Shown in pieces: positions 1-13,997 of a stretch of 54,218 nucleotides of DNA; the first letter of the stretch is position 1, and every line of letters starts with the position of its first letter. The translations under genes and the position numbers were made by a program. The stretch is from the NCBI GenBank assembly GCA_016790695.1, contig JAEUOS010000191.1, positions 1 through 54,218 of the forward strand, given 5' to 3'. This DNA comes from Burkholderiales bacterium (lineage in GTDB: Bacteria > Pseudomonadota > Gammaproteobacteria > Burkholderiales > JAEUOS01). The notes beneath the pieces were generated by a model that saw only the letters and a program-made list of their open reading frames with translations, ran no database searches and was not told where the DNA came from.

Positions 1-3000
1 ATGGAGCATGTCGCCCTCGACCCGCGTGACATGGCAGGTCGTGCCGTCGACGAGGCGCAGCGCGGCGGCGACGATGGCGTCGAACACCGGCGCGGTGTCC
101 GTCGGCGACTCGCTGATCACGCGCAGGATCTCGGCCGTCGCCGTCTGGCGCTCCAGCGCCTCGCTGGTCTCGCGGAACATGCGCGCGTTCTGGATCGCGA
201 TCACCGCCTGGTCGGCGAACGTCCTGAGGAGCGCGATCTCCTTGTCCGAGAACGGCGCGGGCGGAAAGCGCGACACGCTGAGGGCGCCGATCCCGCGCTC
301 CTCCCACATCAACGGCGCGTACAGTGCGGAGTAGTTTCCAACCGACGTCGCGCTCTCGCGCAAGCCGGGCGGCACGCCCGCGCCGTGCTGCACGTCGGGG
401 AAATACAGGACCTGGCGCTTGTGCATCGCATAGCCGTAGATCGACTCGCGCGCCGGCCGCGGATGCATGTCCTGAACCCACCGCGTCGCCTTGCGCGCCC
501 ATTCATCCGGGTGATTGAAGGCATCCGATTCCTGATGGATGTGGATCATGCCGTCGTCCCCGAGCAACCCCAGGGTCACGGTGCTGTTGTCGAACAACTG
601 CCGGCCGCTGCACATGATCTTCTCGAACACCGGCACCGTGTCCGACACCGAACTGCTGATCACCTGCAGCACCTCGGCGGTCGCCGTCTGGTGCTCCAGC
701 GCCTCCTTGGTCTCGTTGAACAGGCGCACGTTCTCGATGGCGATGGCCGCCTGATCTACGAACGACTGCATCAGCCCGATTTCCTTGTCGCTGAAGGCGC
801 CGGCGATCCTGCGCACGACTCCGATGCAGCCGATGCAATCGCCGTCACGGATGATCGGCAGCGTCAAGGACGCGCGAATGGCGCTCTCTTCGTAGATGCG
901 CTGCTCGTGCGGAGGCAGTTCGATGGCCGACCAGTCCGGCAGGTGCAGCATCGACTTTTCCACCATGACCCGCGACGGGAAATTGGCGTCCGGATCCAGC
1001 GGGTGCAGGGCCGCGGACGGCTCGCCGGCCGGCTGACCCTCCTTTGCGAGCGACATCACCCGATAGCCGCTTCCCTCGCGGCTGAACAGCACGGCCATCG
1101 CGACATCGAACAGCCGGAACACGGCATCGACGATGGCGCGGAATACCGGCTGGATGTCGGTAGGCGATTCGCTGATGACCTTTAGGATCGCTGCCGTAGC
1201 CGTCTGCCGGTCCAGCGCCTCCTTGGTCTCGTTGAATAGCTGCGCGTTCTGGGTGGCGATCACGGCCTGATCGGCGAAAGTCTGCAGCAGCGCGACTTCT
1301 TCCGCGCTGAACGGCCCGGGCTCGGCCCTGGCGACGTTGATCATGCCGATTGCCGTTCCGCCTTGAATCATCGGCGCCGACAACTGGCTGCGGAAACCGC
1401 GTATCCGAGAAATCTTGCGGACCCGCTCGGGAATTCGTGTTTCCTCGAGAACGTCCTCGCTGAAGATGGCTCTTCCGGCGGCCAATGCCTGACCGGCGAA
1501 CGAGGTCGCGATCTTGAGTGGATAGGCTGCGCGCAAGAGCTGCGCGTCGCGCTCGGGAAAATTCGAGCTGAACGCCAGGAGGCGAAACTCATCGCCAACC
1601 ACCCGCGTCACGAGCGTCGAGTGCGCTTTGAACAGGCGCATGGCACTGTCGGAAATCGCCTGAAAGACCGGGGTCGCATCCTCCATCGAGCGACTGATCA
1701 CCTGCAGGACTTCGGCGGTCGCCTTCTGCCGCTCGAGCGCGCCCTGTGTCTCGTTGAACAGGCGCACGTTCTCGATGGCGATGACGGCCTGGCGGGCGAA
1801 GGTCTCCAGGAGCGTCACCGCCCCGGGCGGGAACACGCCGGGTTCGGAGCGCGACACGCCGATGGTGCCGATCGCGCGGCCCTCGTGCAGCAGGGGCACG
1901 GACAGGATGCTGCGCAACCCGGATTCCCGCGCGTTCTCCGCGAACCGGTATCCGGGCTCGCGCTGCACGTCGGCAATCTGCACGGGCGCGCGCTCGACGA
2001 TGGCGCGCTGCAGGTTCGGCGGCGCCGCCGCGAGCGCCAGCGGAAACCGCGCGCGCAATGACGCTTCCGCCTGCGGCGGCACGCCATGGATGCCGACCAG
2101 GTGCACCAGCGCGCCGTCGAAGCGGGAAGTCATCCCGACATCCGCCTTGCACAGCACGCGGGCGCGTTCGGCGATGGCCTCGAACACCGGCCTGACATCG
2201 GTGGGCGAACCGCTGATCACCGCGAGGACGTCCGCGGTCGCGGTCTGCCGATCCAGCGCTTCGCGCGTCTCGTTGAACAGCCGCGCGTTGTCCAGCGCCA
2301 GTCCCATGCTGGCCGCGATCGTGCCGACCAGGCGCAGATCGGCCTCGGTGTACGCGTCCTCGCGCTCGTGGTTCTCCAGCGAGATGAAGCCGATCATGCT
2401 CTCGCCGCGCAGGATCGGCACGCGCAGCGCCGACCGGGCTTCGGCCTGGCCCACGCGCAGCAGCCCGGCGGCGCGCAGTTCCGCCCGCGTGGCATACAGC
2501 GCCGGCCGGCGCGAGCGGATCAGCGCTTCCACCGGCCCGCCGGGCACCGGCGTGCGCGGCGCGGGATGGATGCGCGTGCCGCGCTCGACCTCGTAGAGGA
2601 AGTGGATCCGGTGCGCATTGGCGTCGTACCAGCGGATGCCGATGGTCTCGGTCTGCAGCACCTCGCGCAGCTTGTCGCCGACCAGGTCGACGAGGGCGTT
2701 GAAATCCAGAGCCGCGGCGATGCCCTGCTGGATGCTGTCGATCAGCGCGCGTTCGGCGCGGTGGCTTTCGAGCGCGGCTGCCTGCACGGCGGCCTGGCGC
2801 GCCGCTTCCGACGCGGCGCGCAGATTGGCCAGAGCAACGGCGGCCTGCGCGGCCAGGGCCGCGAGGAGCGCGCGTTCGGCCTCCTCGAAACGTCCATGCG
2901 CGCCTTCGACGTCGGCGTACAGGCAGCCGAGCGCGCCCTGCGGCGCCACCAGCGGCGCCACCAGGCAACTGCGCTGGTCGATCGGCTCTGCCCCCTCCGG

Positions 3001-3303
3001 GCCGTGGCGCAGGCGGCTCTCGCCGGTCGCGATGCCCTCGGCCAGCCACGGCGACACCGCCTCGAGCAGCCCCGCCGCGCTCTCACCGGCCGGCAGCTTC
3101 GATCCGGCGATGCGCAACTCGCCCGCATCGACCCGAACCACCAGCAGCACCCGCCCCGCGCGCAGCAGCCGGGCCGCCGCGGCGACGATGGCCCTGGCGA
3201 GCGCAGCCTCGTCCGCGAGCCTGCCGAAGCGCATCGGCAGTTGCGCCAGCTGATCGAGCTGCGCGAGCGTCGGGCTGCCTCGCCTCAAGGGCCTGACCTT
3301 CAC
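1..3303 (-). CDS. multi-GAF sensor protein, probable hybrid histidine kinase (3' end outside window)
   Basis: The reading frame is open from a GTG at 3303 to the window edge, giving 1101 residues with no stop, so the C-terminus is missing. I see six complete GAF-like units and the start of a seventh. Most are joined by a conserved linker with the pattern LFNET-EAL-RQTAT, and each unit ends in a [13 protein letters not shown] helix. The N-terminal unit shares the motif RLRHGPEG and a LYAD-EG stretch with the complete kinase at 4116-9392, so the two are paralogues. GAF domains bind small ligands or chromophores and transmit signals. A HisKA/HATPase/receiver tail is inferred from the paralogue but not seen. 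The GTG start is supported by alignment with the paralogue; the ribosome binding site is weak. Confidence 0.85.
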   Translation of the reverse strand, partial: MKVRPLRRGSPTLAQLDQLAQLPMRFGRLADEAALARAIVAAAARLLRAGRVLLVVRVDAGELRIAGSKLPAGESAAGLLEAVSPWLAEGIATGESRLRHGPEGAEPIDQRSCLVAPLVAPQGALGCLYADVEGAHGRFEEAERALLAALAAQAAVALANLRAASEAARQAAVQAAALESHRAERALIDSIQQGIAAALDFNALVDLVGDKLREVLQTETIGIRWYDANAHRIHFLYEVERGTRIHPAPRTPVPGGPVEALIRSRRPALYATRAELRAAGLLRVGQAEARSALRVPILRGESMIGFISLENHEREDAYTEADLRLVGTIAASMGLALDNARLFNETREALDRQTATADVLAVISGSPTDVRPVFEAIAERARVLCKADVGMTSRFDGALVHLVGIHGVPPQAEASLRARFPLALAAAPPNLQRAIVERAPVQIADVQREPGYRFAENARESGLRSILSVPLLHEGRAIGTIGVSRSEPGVFPPGAVTLLETFARQAVIAIENVRLFNETQGALERQKATAEVLQVISRSMEDATPVFQAISDSAMRLFKAHSTLVTRVVGDEFRLLAFSSNFPERDAQLLRAAYPLKIATSFAGQALAAGRAIFSEDVLEETRIPERVRKISRIRGFRSQLSAPMIQGGTAIGMINVARAEPGPFSAEEVALLQTFADQAVIATQNAQLFNETKEALDRQTATAAILKVISESPTDIQPVFRAIVDAVFRLFDVAMAVLFSREGSGYRVMSLAKEGQPAGEPSAALHPLDPDANFPSRVMVEKSMLHLPDWSAIELPPHEQRIYEESAIRASLTLPIIRDGDCIGCIGVVRRIAGAFSDKEIGLMQSFVDQAAIAIENVRLFNETKEALEHQTATAEVLQVISSSVSDTVPVFEKIMCSGRQLFDNSTVTLGLLGDDGMIHIHQESDAFNHPDEWARKATRWVQDMHPRPARESIYGYAMHKRQVLYFPDVQHGAGVPPGLRESATSVGNYSALYAPLMWEERGIGALSVSRFPPAPFSDKEIALLRTFADQAVIAIQNARMFRETSEALERQTATAEILRVISESPTDTAPVFDAIVAAALRLVDGTTCHVTRVEGDMLH

Positions 3304-3359
3304 GGTGCGCCCTGCCCGGGTGCCTGGACCGGCACATGGGTTTGAGCGGACCCGATCAC

Positions 3360-3380
3360 TACAATGTATATCGAAGATAT
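3360..3380 (+). promoter_or_regulatory. candidate vapBC promoter -10 and autoregulatory operator
   Basis: TACAAT at 3360-3365 is a plausible -10 box 45 nt before vapB, although no good -35 is visible. Immediately after it lies a perfect inverted repeat, ATATC-GAA-GATAT (3368-3380), placed where a VapB dimer would repress its own transcription. This AT-rich patch stands out in GC-rich surroundings. The operator role is inference from position and symmetry. Confidence 0.4.
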
Positions 3381-3410
3381 TGACATCAACATTCCACGGG
3401 GTCGGTCGTC

Positions 3411-3650
3411 ATGGCGCTGCAAATCGCAAACCCGAACGTGGTTCGCAAAGTCGAGGAACTGGCCAGACGCACCGGATTGAGCAAGACCGCCCTGGTCGAA
3501 CGTGCCGTGGACCGGCAGCTCAATGAGACCGAGGGGCCGTCCCCGCCCATGACTCGGCTGACGGCGCTGCTGGCCCAACTCGATCGCATTCCGGATCGCG
3601 CCGACGCGTTCGACCCGCTGGCGTGGGACGAACACGGCCTGCCAAAATGA
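3411..3650 (+). CDS. vapB: VapB-type antitoxin
   Basis: A 79-residue protein. Its N-terminus (about 1-40) has the short helix-rich DNA-binding pattern of VapB antitoxins, including LARRTGLSKTALVERAV. The C-terminus ends in a WDEHGLP motif typical of antitoxins paired with PIN-domain VapC, where the tail wraps the toxin. The stop codon overlaps the vapC start in ATGA, as expected for translational coupling. It should neutralise VapC and repress the operon. The pair lies opposite in strand to, and between, two paralogous kinase genes. Family assignment is firm; the start is the only reasonable ATG. Confidence 0.88.
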   Translation: MALQIANPNVVRKVEELARRTGLSKTALVERAVDRQLNETEGPSPPMTRLTALLAQLDRIPDRADAFDPLAWDEHGLPK

Positions 3651-4048
3651 TCGTCGCGGACACCTCGGCCATTGTCGCGATCGCATGCGCGGAGCCCGAG
3701 CGCGACGTCTTCCTGCAGGCCATCCAGGCCGCACGACGCACCCTGATCAGCACGGTCTCTGTGGTCGAGGCACGCATGGTCCTGCATGGCCGGCGCGGCC
3801 AGCGCGCGGTATTGCTGCTCGATGACCTGCTGCGATTGCCCATCTTTGAAGCGGCGCCCCCCGGACCAGCGGAGATGGATGCGGCCTACGCCGCCTTCGT
3901 GGCCTATGGCAAGGGCAGCGGCCACTCGGCGGAGTTGAACTTCGGCGACATCTTCAGCTATGCGCTGGCCAAGGTGCGCGGCCTGCCGCTGCTCTACAAG
4001 GGCAGCGATTTCTCGGAGACCGACATCGCCAGCGCGCTCGTCGCCTGA
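3647..4048 (+). CDS. vapC: VapC-type PIN-domain ribonuclease toxin
   Basis: A 133-residue PIN-domain protein starting at the ATG that overlaps the vapB stop by 4 bp. An ATG 24 bp upstream is in frame but lies inside vapB and is less likely. PIN acidic residues are visible: Asp in VADTSA near the N-terminus, Glu in VVEAR, Asp in NFGDIFSYALA and Asp in KGSDF. VapC enzymes are Mg-dependent endoribonucleases that cut specific tRNAs or rRNA when released from VapB. The catalytic set looks complete, so the toxin is probably active. It ends 67 bp before the convergent stop of the large kinase. Confidence 0.88.
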   Translation: MIVADTSAIVAIACAEPERDVFLQAIQAARRTLISTVSVVEARMVLHGRRGQRAVLLLDDLLRLPIFEAAPPGPAEMDAAYAAFVAYGKGSGHSAELNFGDIFSYALAKVRGLPLLYKGSDFSETDIASALVA

Positions 4049-4115
4049 AGCGGACGACGCAGCCGATGCGGCAGGCCCCGGCGACGCGCCGGTGTTCCGG
4101 CAATGTTCCGGTTGA

Positions 4116-9392
<5,277 letters not shown>

Positions 9393-9481
9393 GTTGCGCC
9401 TCCCCGATGCGGCCGGCGGGCGCCGACCACCGCGGCGATCCTCGACAGCCGCGGCGAAGATTAGCATCCGCGCCGCCGCTC

Positions 9482-9503
9482 GCCCGCCGCTTGCCCGCCG
9501 CTT
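9482..9503. repeat. 11-bp direct repeat, two copies
   Basis: The unit GCCCGCCGCTT occurs at 9482-9492 and again at 9493-9503, followed by a partial third copy. It lies in the 226-bp space between the divergent kinase (GTG at 9392) and MFS transporter genes. No function can be assigned. Confidence 0.5.
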
Positions 9504-9567
9504 GCCGCTGGCGCGCCCGGTTTCAGCGATCCGGTGCCCGGCACGGGGCGCGGCGCCGCTCCGGGCC

Positions 9568-9573
9568 TACACT
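9568..9573 (+). promoter_or_regulatory. candidate -10 box for the MFS gene
   Basis: TACACT lies 45 nt before the MFS start. Similar TACA(A/C/T)T boxes precede vapB, mscS, the Nudix gene and ridA. No convincing -35 is present, so this is a weak call. Confidence 0.3.
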
Positions 9574-9618
9574 AGGACCCGTCGCCACCGCCCGCCCCAC
9601 CGTTCCGCACGTCCCTGC

Positions 9619-10926
9619 ATGTCCCGCCCGGAGTCGCCCCTGAAGCCGCCGCGCCTGCCGTTCTTCTACGGCTGGCTGATCATCGCCGTCGCGTTCGTCA
9701 CGATGGGCATCGGCGTGAACGCGCGCACCGCGTTCTCGCTGCTGTTCCCGCCGATCGTCACCGAGTTCGGCTGGGAGCGCGGCGTCACCGCCGGCGCGTT
9801 CTCGTTCGGCTTCTTCATCTCCGCGATCGGCAGCCCCGTGCTCGGGCGCCTGATGGACCGCCACGGCCCGCTGGTGATCGTCGAGGCGGGCGTGGCGATG
9901 ATGGCGCTGGGACTGTTTCTGGCCGCCTACGTGAGCGCGCCGTGGCACCTGTACCTGACCATGGGCGTGCTGGTCGGCGGCGGCAGCGTCTGCCTCGGCT
10001 ACACCGGCCAGGCGCTGTACCTGCCCAACTGGTTCGTGCGCCGGCGCGGCCTGGCGATGAGCATCGCCTACTCCGGCGTCGGCGTCGGCTCGATCCTGCT
10101 GTTTCCCTGGCTGCAGGGCGTGATCGTCGACTCCGGCTGGCGCGCCGCCGCCGTCGCCATGGGCATCCTGCTGCTCGCGGCGCTCGCGCCGCTCAACCTG
10201 CTGGTGCGCCGGCGCCCCGAAGACCTGGGCCTCGGGCCCGACGGCGACAGCACGGCACCGGCCGCGGTGGCGGCGCGGCCGACCAACATCGTCGATCACG
10301 CCTGGGCGGCGATCGACTGGACGCTCGCCCGCGCCTTGCGCACCGCGCGCTTCTGGTGGATCGCCGCCGGCTTCTTCACCTCGATGTTCTCCTGGTACGC
10401 GGTGCAGGTGCACCAGACCAAGTACCTGATCGAGATCGGCTACGCGCCGATGTACGCGGCCTGGGCGCTGGGCTTCGTGAGCTTCGCCGCCATCCCGGGC
10501 CAGATCGCGCTCGGCCACATCTCGGACCGCATCGGCCGCGAGTGGGTGTGGGCAGTGGCCAACGGCGGCTTCGTGCTGTGCTACGCGTCCCTGCTGCTGA
10601 TGCGCGAGCACCCGGGCGTCGCGCTCCTGTGGTTCATGGTCGCAACCCAGGGCTTCCTGGGCTACGGCCTCACCTCGGTGCTGGCCGGCGTCGTCGCCGA
10701 GATCTTCCAGGGGCGCCAGTACGGCGCGATCTTCGGCACGCTGATGGGCATCGGCATCGCCGGCGGCGCGCTCGGCCCCTGGCTCACCGGCGCGATCCAC
10801 GACCACGGCGCCAGCTACGCGCCGGCCTTCGTCCTCGCGATCGCCTGCAGCATCGCCTCGGCGCTGTGCATCTGGCGCGCGGCGCCGCGCAAGGTGCGCG
10901 CGGTGGCCGGGCGCATCGGCCGCTGA
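9619..10926 (+). CDS. MFS transporter
   Basis: A 435-residue polytopic membrane protein of the major facilitator superfamily. I count about 12 hydrophobic segments in two halves separated by a hydrophilic loop near residues 200-235. The MFS signature GRLMDRHG appears after the second helix and a related GHISDRIGR in the second half. The N-terminal FFYGWLI start resembles the oxalate/formate antiporter (OFA) and monocarboxylate-type branch, suggesting transport of a small organic anion. Substrate is unknown. The chosen ATG follows a C-rich leader without a Shine-Dalgarno sequence; the frame is open further upstream but that part is not protein-like. It diverges from the kinase gene and stands alone. 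Confidence 0.85.
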   Translation: MSRPESPLKPPRLPFFYGWLIIAVAFVTMGIGVNARTAFSLLFPPIVTEFGWERGVTAGAFSFGFFISAIGSPVLGRLMDRHGPLVIVEAGVAMMALGLFLAAYVSAPWHLYLTMGVLVGGGSVCLGYTGQALYLPNWFVRRRGLAMSIAYSGVGVGSILLFPWLQGVIVDSGWRAAAVAMGILLLAALAPLNLLVRRRPEDLGLGPDGDSTAPAAVAARPTNIVDHAWAAIDWTLARALRTARFWWIAAGFFTSMFSWYAVQVHQTKYLIEIGYAPMYAAWALGFVSFAAIPGQIALGHISDRIGREWVWAVANGGFVLCYASLLLMREHPGVALLWFMVATQGFLGYGLTSVLAGVVAEIFQGRQYGAIFGTLMGIGIAGGALGPWLTGAIHDHGASYAPAFVLAIACSIASALCIWRAAPRKVRAVAGRIGR

Positions 10927-10935
10927 GCGATTGCC

Positions 10936-11080
10936 TACAATCGGCCGGCACGGCCTGCGCGTGCCGCCGCGCACGCCGCCTCCGCACCTGCCCCCGCACC
11001 CGCTCCCACAACCGCTCCCGGACCGACGCCCGCGCCCCTTCCCACACCGGCTCCAGCGCGACCCCGTCGTTCCCCACGTC
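10936..11080 (+). promoter_or_regulatory. long C-rich, G-poor leader before mscS, with TACAAT box
   Basis: TACAAT at 10936-10941 is a possible -10. It is followed by a leader that in 10981-11080 contains, by my count, 58 C and 19 G in 100 bases. Such C-rich, G-poor unstructured RNA is the classic composition of a Rho loading site. It may allow Rho-dependent control of mscS or stop read-through from the MFS gene. Function is inference from composition. Confidence 0.35.
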
Positions 11081-11082
11081 CC

Positions 11083-11919
11083 ATGCCCACCGACATCCCC
11101 AACATCGAACACGCCCAGAAGGCCGCCATCGACCTGGCGATCCGCTTCGGCCCCAAGCTGGTGGTCGCCATCCTCCTCATCGTCGCCGGCTTCTACGTCG
11201 GCCGCTGGCTGGCGCGCATGCTCGGGCGCTGGCTCGAGCGGCTCGAACTCGAGCCGCCCGTGCGCCACCTGCTCGAGCGCATGGTCCTGCTGGTGGTGCT
11301 GGGCCTGTTCGGCATCATGGCGCTGCAGAATCTCGGCATCGACCTCCTGCCGCTGATCGCGGGCCTGGGCGTGGCCGGCGCCGGGGTCGCGCTGGCGATG
11401 CAGGGCGTGCTGGGCAACCTGGTCGCCGGGCTCACCATCATCTTCACCCGCCCGTTCCGCGTCGGCGAGTACGTCGCGATGGTCGGCGTCGAGGGCCGGG
11501 TCGAGGAGATCGAGCTGTTCTCGACCCACCTGTCGCACACCGACGGCTCGATCGTGGTCGTGCCCAACCGCAAGATCGTCGGCGAGATCCTGCACAACTA
11601 CGGGCAGGTGCGCCAGCTCGACCTCGGCGTGGTGCTGTCGCGCCCCGGCGACCTCGAGGCGACGCTCGCCCTCGTGGGCCAGGTGGTCGAGGCCAACCCG
11701 CGCGTGCTCAAGGAGCCGCGGCCGGTGATCGGCGTGACGGCGCTCGCCGACACCGGCTACCGCATCGCGGTCAAGCCGTGGGTGGCGGTGCCCGATGTCG
11801 TCGCCGCCAGCGGCGAGATCAATCGCGCGATCGTCGAGGCCCTGCGCGGCGCCGCCGTGCACTATCCGATGCTGCCGCCCGGCGAGGCGCTGCTGGAGGC
11901 GGCCCAGCGGCGCGCCTAG
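11083..11919 (+). CDS. mscS: small-conductance mechanosensitive channel MscS
   Basis: A 278-residue protein matching the length of MscS. Three hydrophobic helices lie near residues 23-45, 62-85 and 88-116. The third has the Gly/Ala-rich pore pattern GVALAMQGVLGNL followed by the FTRPFRVGEY turn and the beta domain motif VPNRKIVGE. MscS opens under membrane tension and releases solutes during hypo-osmotic shock. The C-terminal cage domain is complete. The stop codon TAG lies in a CTAG palindrome that also supplies the stop of the convergent gene at 11916. Confidence 0.93.
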   Translation: MPTDIPNIEHAQKAAIDLAIRFGPKLVVAILLIVAGFYVGRWLARMLGRWLERLELEPPVRHLLERMVLLVVLGLFGIMALQNLGIDLLPLIAGLGVAGAGVALAMQGVLGNLVAGLTIIFTRPFRVGEYVAMVGVEGRVEEIELFSTHLSHTDGSIVVVPNRKIVGEILHNYGQVRQLDLGVVLSRPGDLEATLALVGQVVEANPRVLKEPRPVIGVTALADTGYRIAVKPWVAVPDVVAASGEINRAIVEALRGAAVHYPMLPPGEALLEAAQRRA

Positions 11920-12374
11920 GGCGCGGGCCGATAGACCGGGCCGCGCGCGCGCACCGGGTCGAGCAGGGAGAAGTCGCCCGGCCGCACCTCGAAGCCGCGC
12001 GGAAACGGCGGACGCGCCTCCATGCCGAGCGCGCGCATGACGCGATCGTCGCGGTAGTAGCAGCGCACCACCACGGCGACGAGCACGGCCGCGGCCGCCG
12101 CATGGGCGGCGCGCAGCCGGGCCGCCGCCTCGTCCTGCCGCGCGGCGTCGAGGTCGGCGAAGCGGCCGCCGGCCAGCGCGTCGAGTTGCGCGAGCGCCTG
12201 GCGCACGCCGGCCGCGTCGCGGTCGAGCGAGGCAACGATGTCGGCGAAGACCGCGGCGTCGTCGGCACCGGGCATGCCGAGGTCCGGCGCGGCGGGAATC
12301 ATGCGCCCCGCCACCGCGCGCAGGGCGGCCGTCTCGGCCGGCGACAGCGGGGCATTCGCGGCGGGCAGCGTCAT
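11916..12374 (-). CDS. gluconate 2-dehydrogenase subunit 3-like small subunit
   Basis: A 152-residue mostly helical protein following the GMC oxidoreductase gene with 4 bp between them. The N-terminal pattern (PAETAALRAVAGRMIPA) and later Tyr/Asp-rich YYRDDRVM segment resemble the gluconate 2-dehydrogenase subunit 3 family, which partners FAD-containing GMC dehydrogenase subunits. Unlike many relatives it shows no twin-arginine signal, so the complex may be cytosolic or depend on another export signal. No cytochrome c subunit is encoded nearby. The assignment leans on both weak motif similarity and position beside the GMC gene. Confidence 0.65.
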   Translation of the reverse strand: MTLPAANAPLSPAETAALRAVAGRMIPAAPDLGMPGADDAAVFADIVASLDRDAAGVRQALAQLDALAGGRFADLDAARQDEAAARLRAAHAAAAAVLVAVVVRCYYRDDRVMRALGMEARPPFPRGFEVRPGDFSLLDPVRARGPVYRPAP

Positions 12375-12378
12375 CGCG

Positions 12379-13980
12379 TCAGTCGAACAGGTTGGCCAGG
12401 CGCCGCTTGATGTTGTCCGCGACGTACAGCGCGAGCGCCTGGATCGTCGCCGTCGGATTGACCCCGCCCGAGGTCACGAACAGGCTGCCGTCGGCGATGA
12501 ACAGGTTCTTCACGTCGTGGCAGCGGCCCCAGGGGTTGACCACCGAGGACGCGGGGTCGGTGCCCATGCGCGCGGTGCCCATCAGGTGCCAGCCCGCATG
12601 CGCGAGCGGCGCCTCGGCGATGACGTCGCGCGCGCCGGCCGCGGCGAGGATCTCGCGCCCGCGCGCGACCGCGAAATCCAGCATGCGCGCGCTGTTCTCC
12701 GAGAGCCGGTAGCGGATGCGCGGCGCCGGTATGCCGTGCGCGTCGGTCAGGTCCGGATCGAGGGTGACGGTGTTGTGCGGCTCGGGCAGGTCCTCGCAGA
12801 TGGCGAGCATGCCGGCGCTGCGGTCGAACAGGCGGCGGTAGGCGGCGTGGTGCCCCGCGCCCCACGGGATCAGCCCGGCGCCCATGCCGGTCATCGCGGT
12901 CGCCACCGGGCCCTGGCCGCGGCCGAACTGGTAGGTGAAGCCGCGCACGAAGCCGCGCGCGCGGTCGGTCTCGTAGAACTGCTGGCTCCAGGCGACGATG
13001 TGGGGCCCGCGATGGCCGTCGAGCGGCGCGTCGAAATAGCCGCGGATCATCGCGTACGGATGGAACATCAGGTTCCTGCCGACCAGTCCGCTCGCGTTGG
13101 CCAGCCCGTCGGGGTGCGCGGGCGCGGCCGAATTGAGCAGCAGGCGCGGCGTGCCGACGCCGTTGCAGGCCAGGATCACGATCTCGGCGGCCTGGAACTG
13201 CTCGTTGCCGTCGGCGTCGTAGTAGACCGCGCCCGATGCCATGCCGTCGGCGCGCGTGGTGATGCGCGCGACCCGGCAGCGGGTGCGCAGCGCGACGCGC
13301 TGGCGGATCGCGAGCGGCCAGTAGGTGATGTCGGTGGAGGCCTTGGCCCCCTGCGCGCAGCCGGCGATGCAGTGGCCGAGGTTGATGCAGGCGGCGCGCC
13401 CGTCGTGCTCGCGGGTGGCCATCGCGGCGTCGGCCGGCCACCAGTGCCAGCCGAGCCGGTTCATCGCCCGCCCGAACAGCTCGCCGGTGGCGCCCAGCGG
13501 CAGCGGCGGCAGCACCGCCTCCTTCGGCGGGTAGGCCGGATCGCCCGCGAGCCCGGCGATGCCCATCATGCGGTCGTTCAGCGCGAAATACGGCGCCAGC
13601 GCGGCATAGTCGATCGGCCAGTCGTCGGCGACGCCGTCGAGGCTGCGCACGCGGAAGTCCGACGGGTGCAGGCGCGGGAAGTGCCCGGCATAGAGGATCG
13701 TGCCGCCGCCCACGCCGTTGAAGTTGGCGACCTTGATCGGCGAGTCGTCCTCCGCCACCGGATAGTCGGCGCGCAGGCCGCGCCGGTTCGGGCTGATGCT
13801 GAAGTCGCCGAACTGGCGCGCCTCCCAGTCGCGGCCGTTGCTGGGGAAGGCGTCCGGGCGGACCCAGTCGCCCTGCTCGAGGCAGACGATGCGCATGCGC
13901 GTCTCGGCCAGGCTCCAGGCGAGCGCCGCGCCGGCGGCACCGGCGCCGATGATCAGGACGTCGGCCGCGGGCTGCCGCAC
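12379..13980 (-). CDS. GMC-family FAD-dependent oxidoreductase
   Basis: A 533-residue flavoprotein. The dinucleotide-binding motif IGAGAAGAA is at residues 9-20, followed by the LEQG beta-strand end. The C-terminal domain has HLMGTARMG and GVNPTATI, carrying the His/Asn pair expected in glucose-methanol-choline enzymes. It probably oxidises an alcohol, sugar or sugar acid and passes electrons to an acceptor with the small subunit encoded next. I take the GTG at 13980, 17 bp after the folE stop, because the flavin motif follows directly; the same frame stays open upstream across folE but that part is an artefact. No signal peptide is visible. Confidence 0.85.
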   Translation of the reverse strand: MRQPAADVLIIGAGAAGAALAWSLAETRMRIVCLEQGDWVRPDAFPSNGRDWEARQFGDFSISPNRRGLRADYPVAEDDSPIKVANFNGVGGGTILYAGHFPRLHPSDFRVRSLDGVADDWPIDYAALAPYFALNDRMMGIAGLAGDPAYPPKEAVLPPLPLGATGELFGRAMNRLGWHWWPADAAMATREHDGRAACINLGHCIAGCAQGAKASTDITYWPLAIRQRVALRTRCRVARITTRADGMASGAVYYDADGNEQFQAAEIVILACNGVGTPRLLLNSAAPAHPDGLANASGLVGRNLMFHPYAMIRGYFDAPLDGHRGPHIVAWSQQFYETDRARGFVRGFTYQFGRGQGPVATAMTGMGAGLIPWGAGHHAAYRRLFDRSAGMLAICEDLPEPHNTVTLDPDLTDAHGIPAPRIRYRLSENSARMLDFAVARGREILAAAGARDVIAEAPLAHAGWHLMGTARMGTDPASSVVNPWGRCHDVKNLFIADGSLFVTSGGVNPTATIQALALYVADNIKRRLANLFD

Positions 13981-13997
13981 GTTCGATCGGCCGGCGG

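Noticed and set aside
1..3345. Long plus-strand open frames (1-1185, 1363-2061, 2086-3345)
   Set aside because: Antisense to the partial multi-GAF protein, with repetitive His/Arg-rich translations that mirror the GAF linker repeats.
3304..4115. vapBC as part of a mobile element
   Set aside because: No transposase, inverted ends or target duplication was found at either side.
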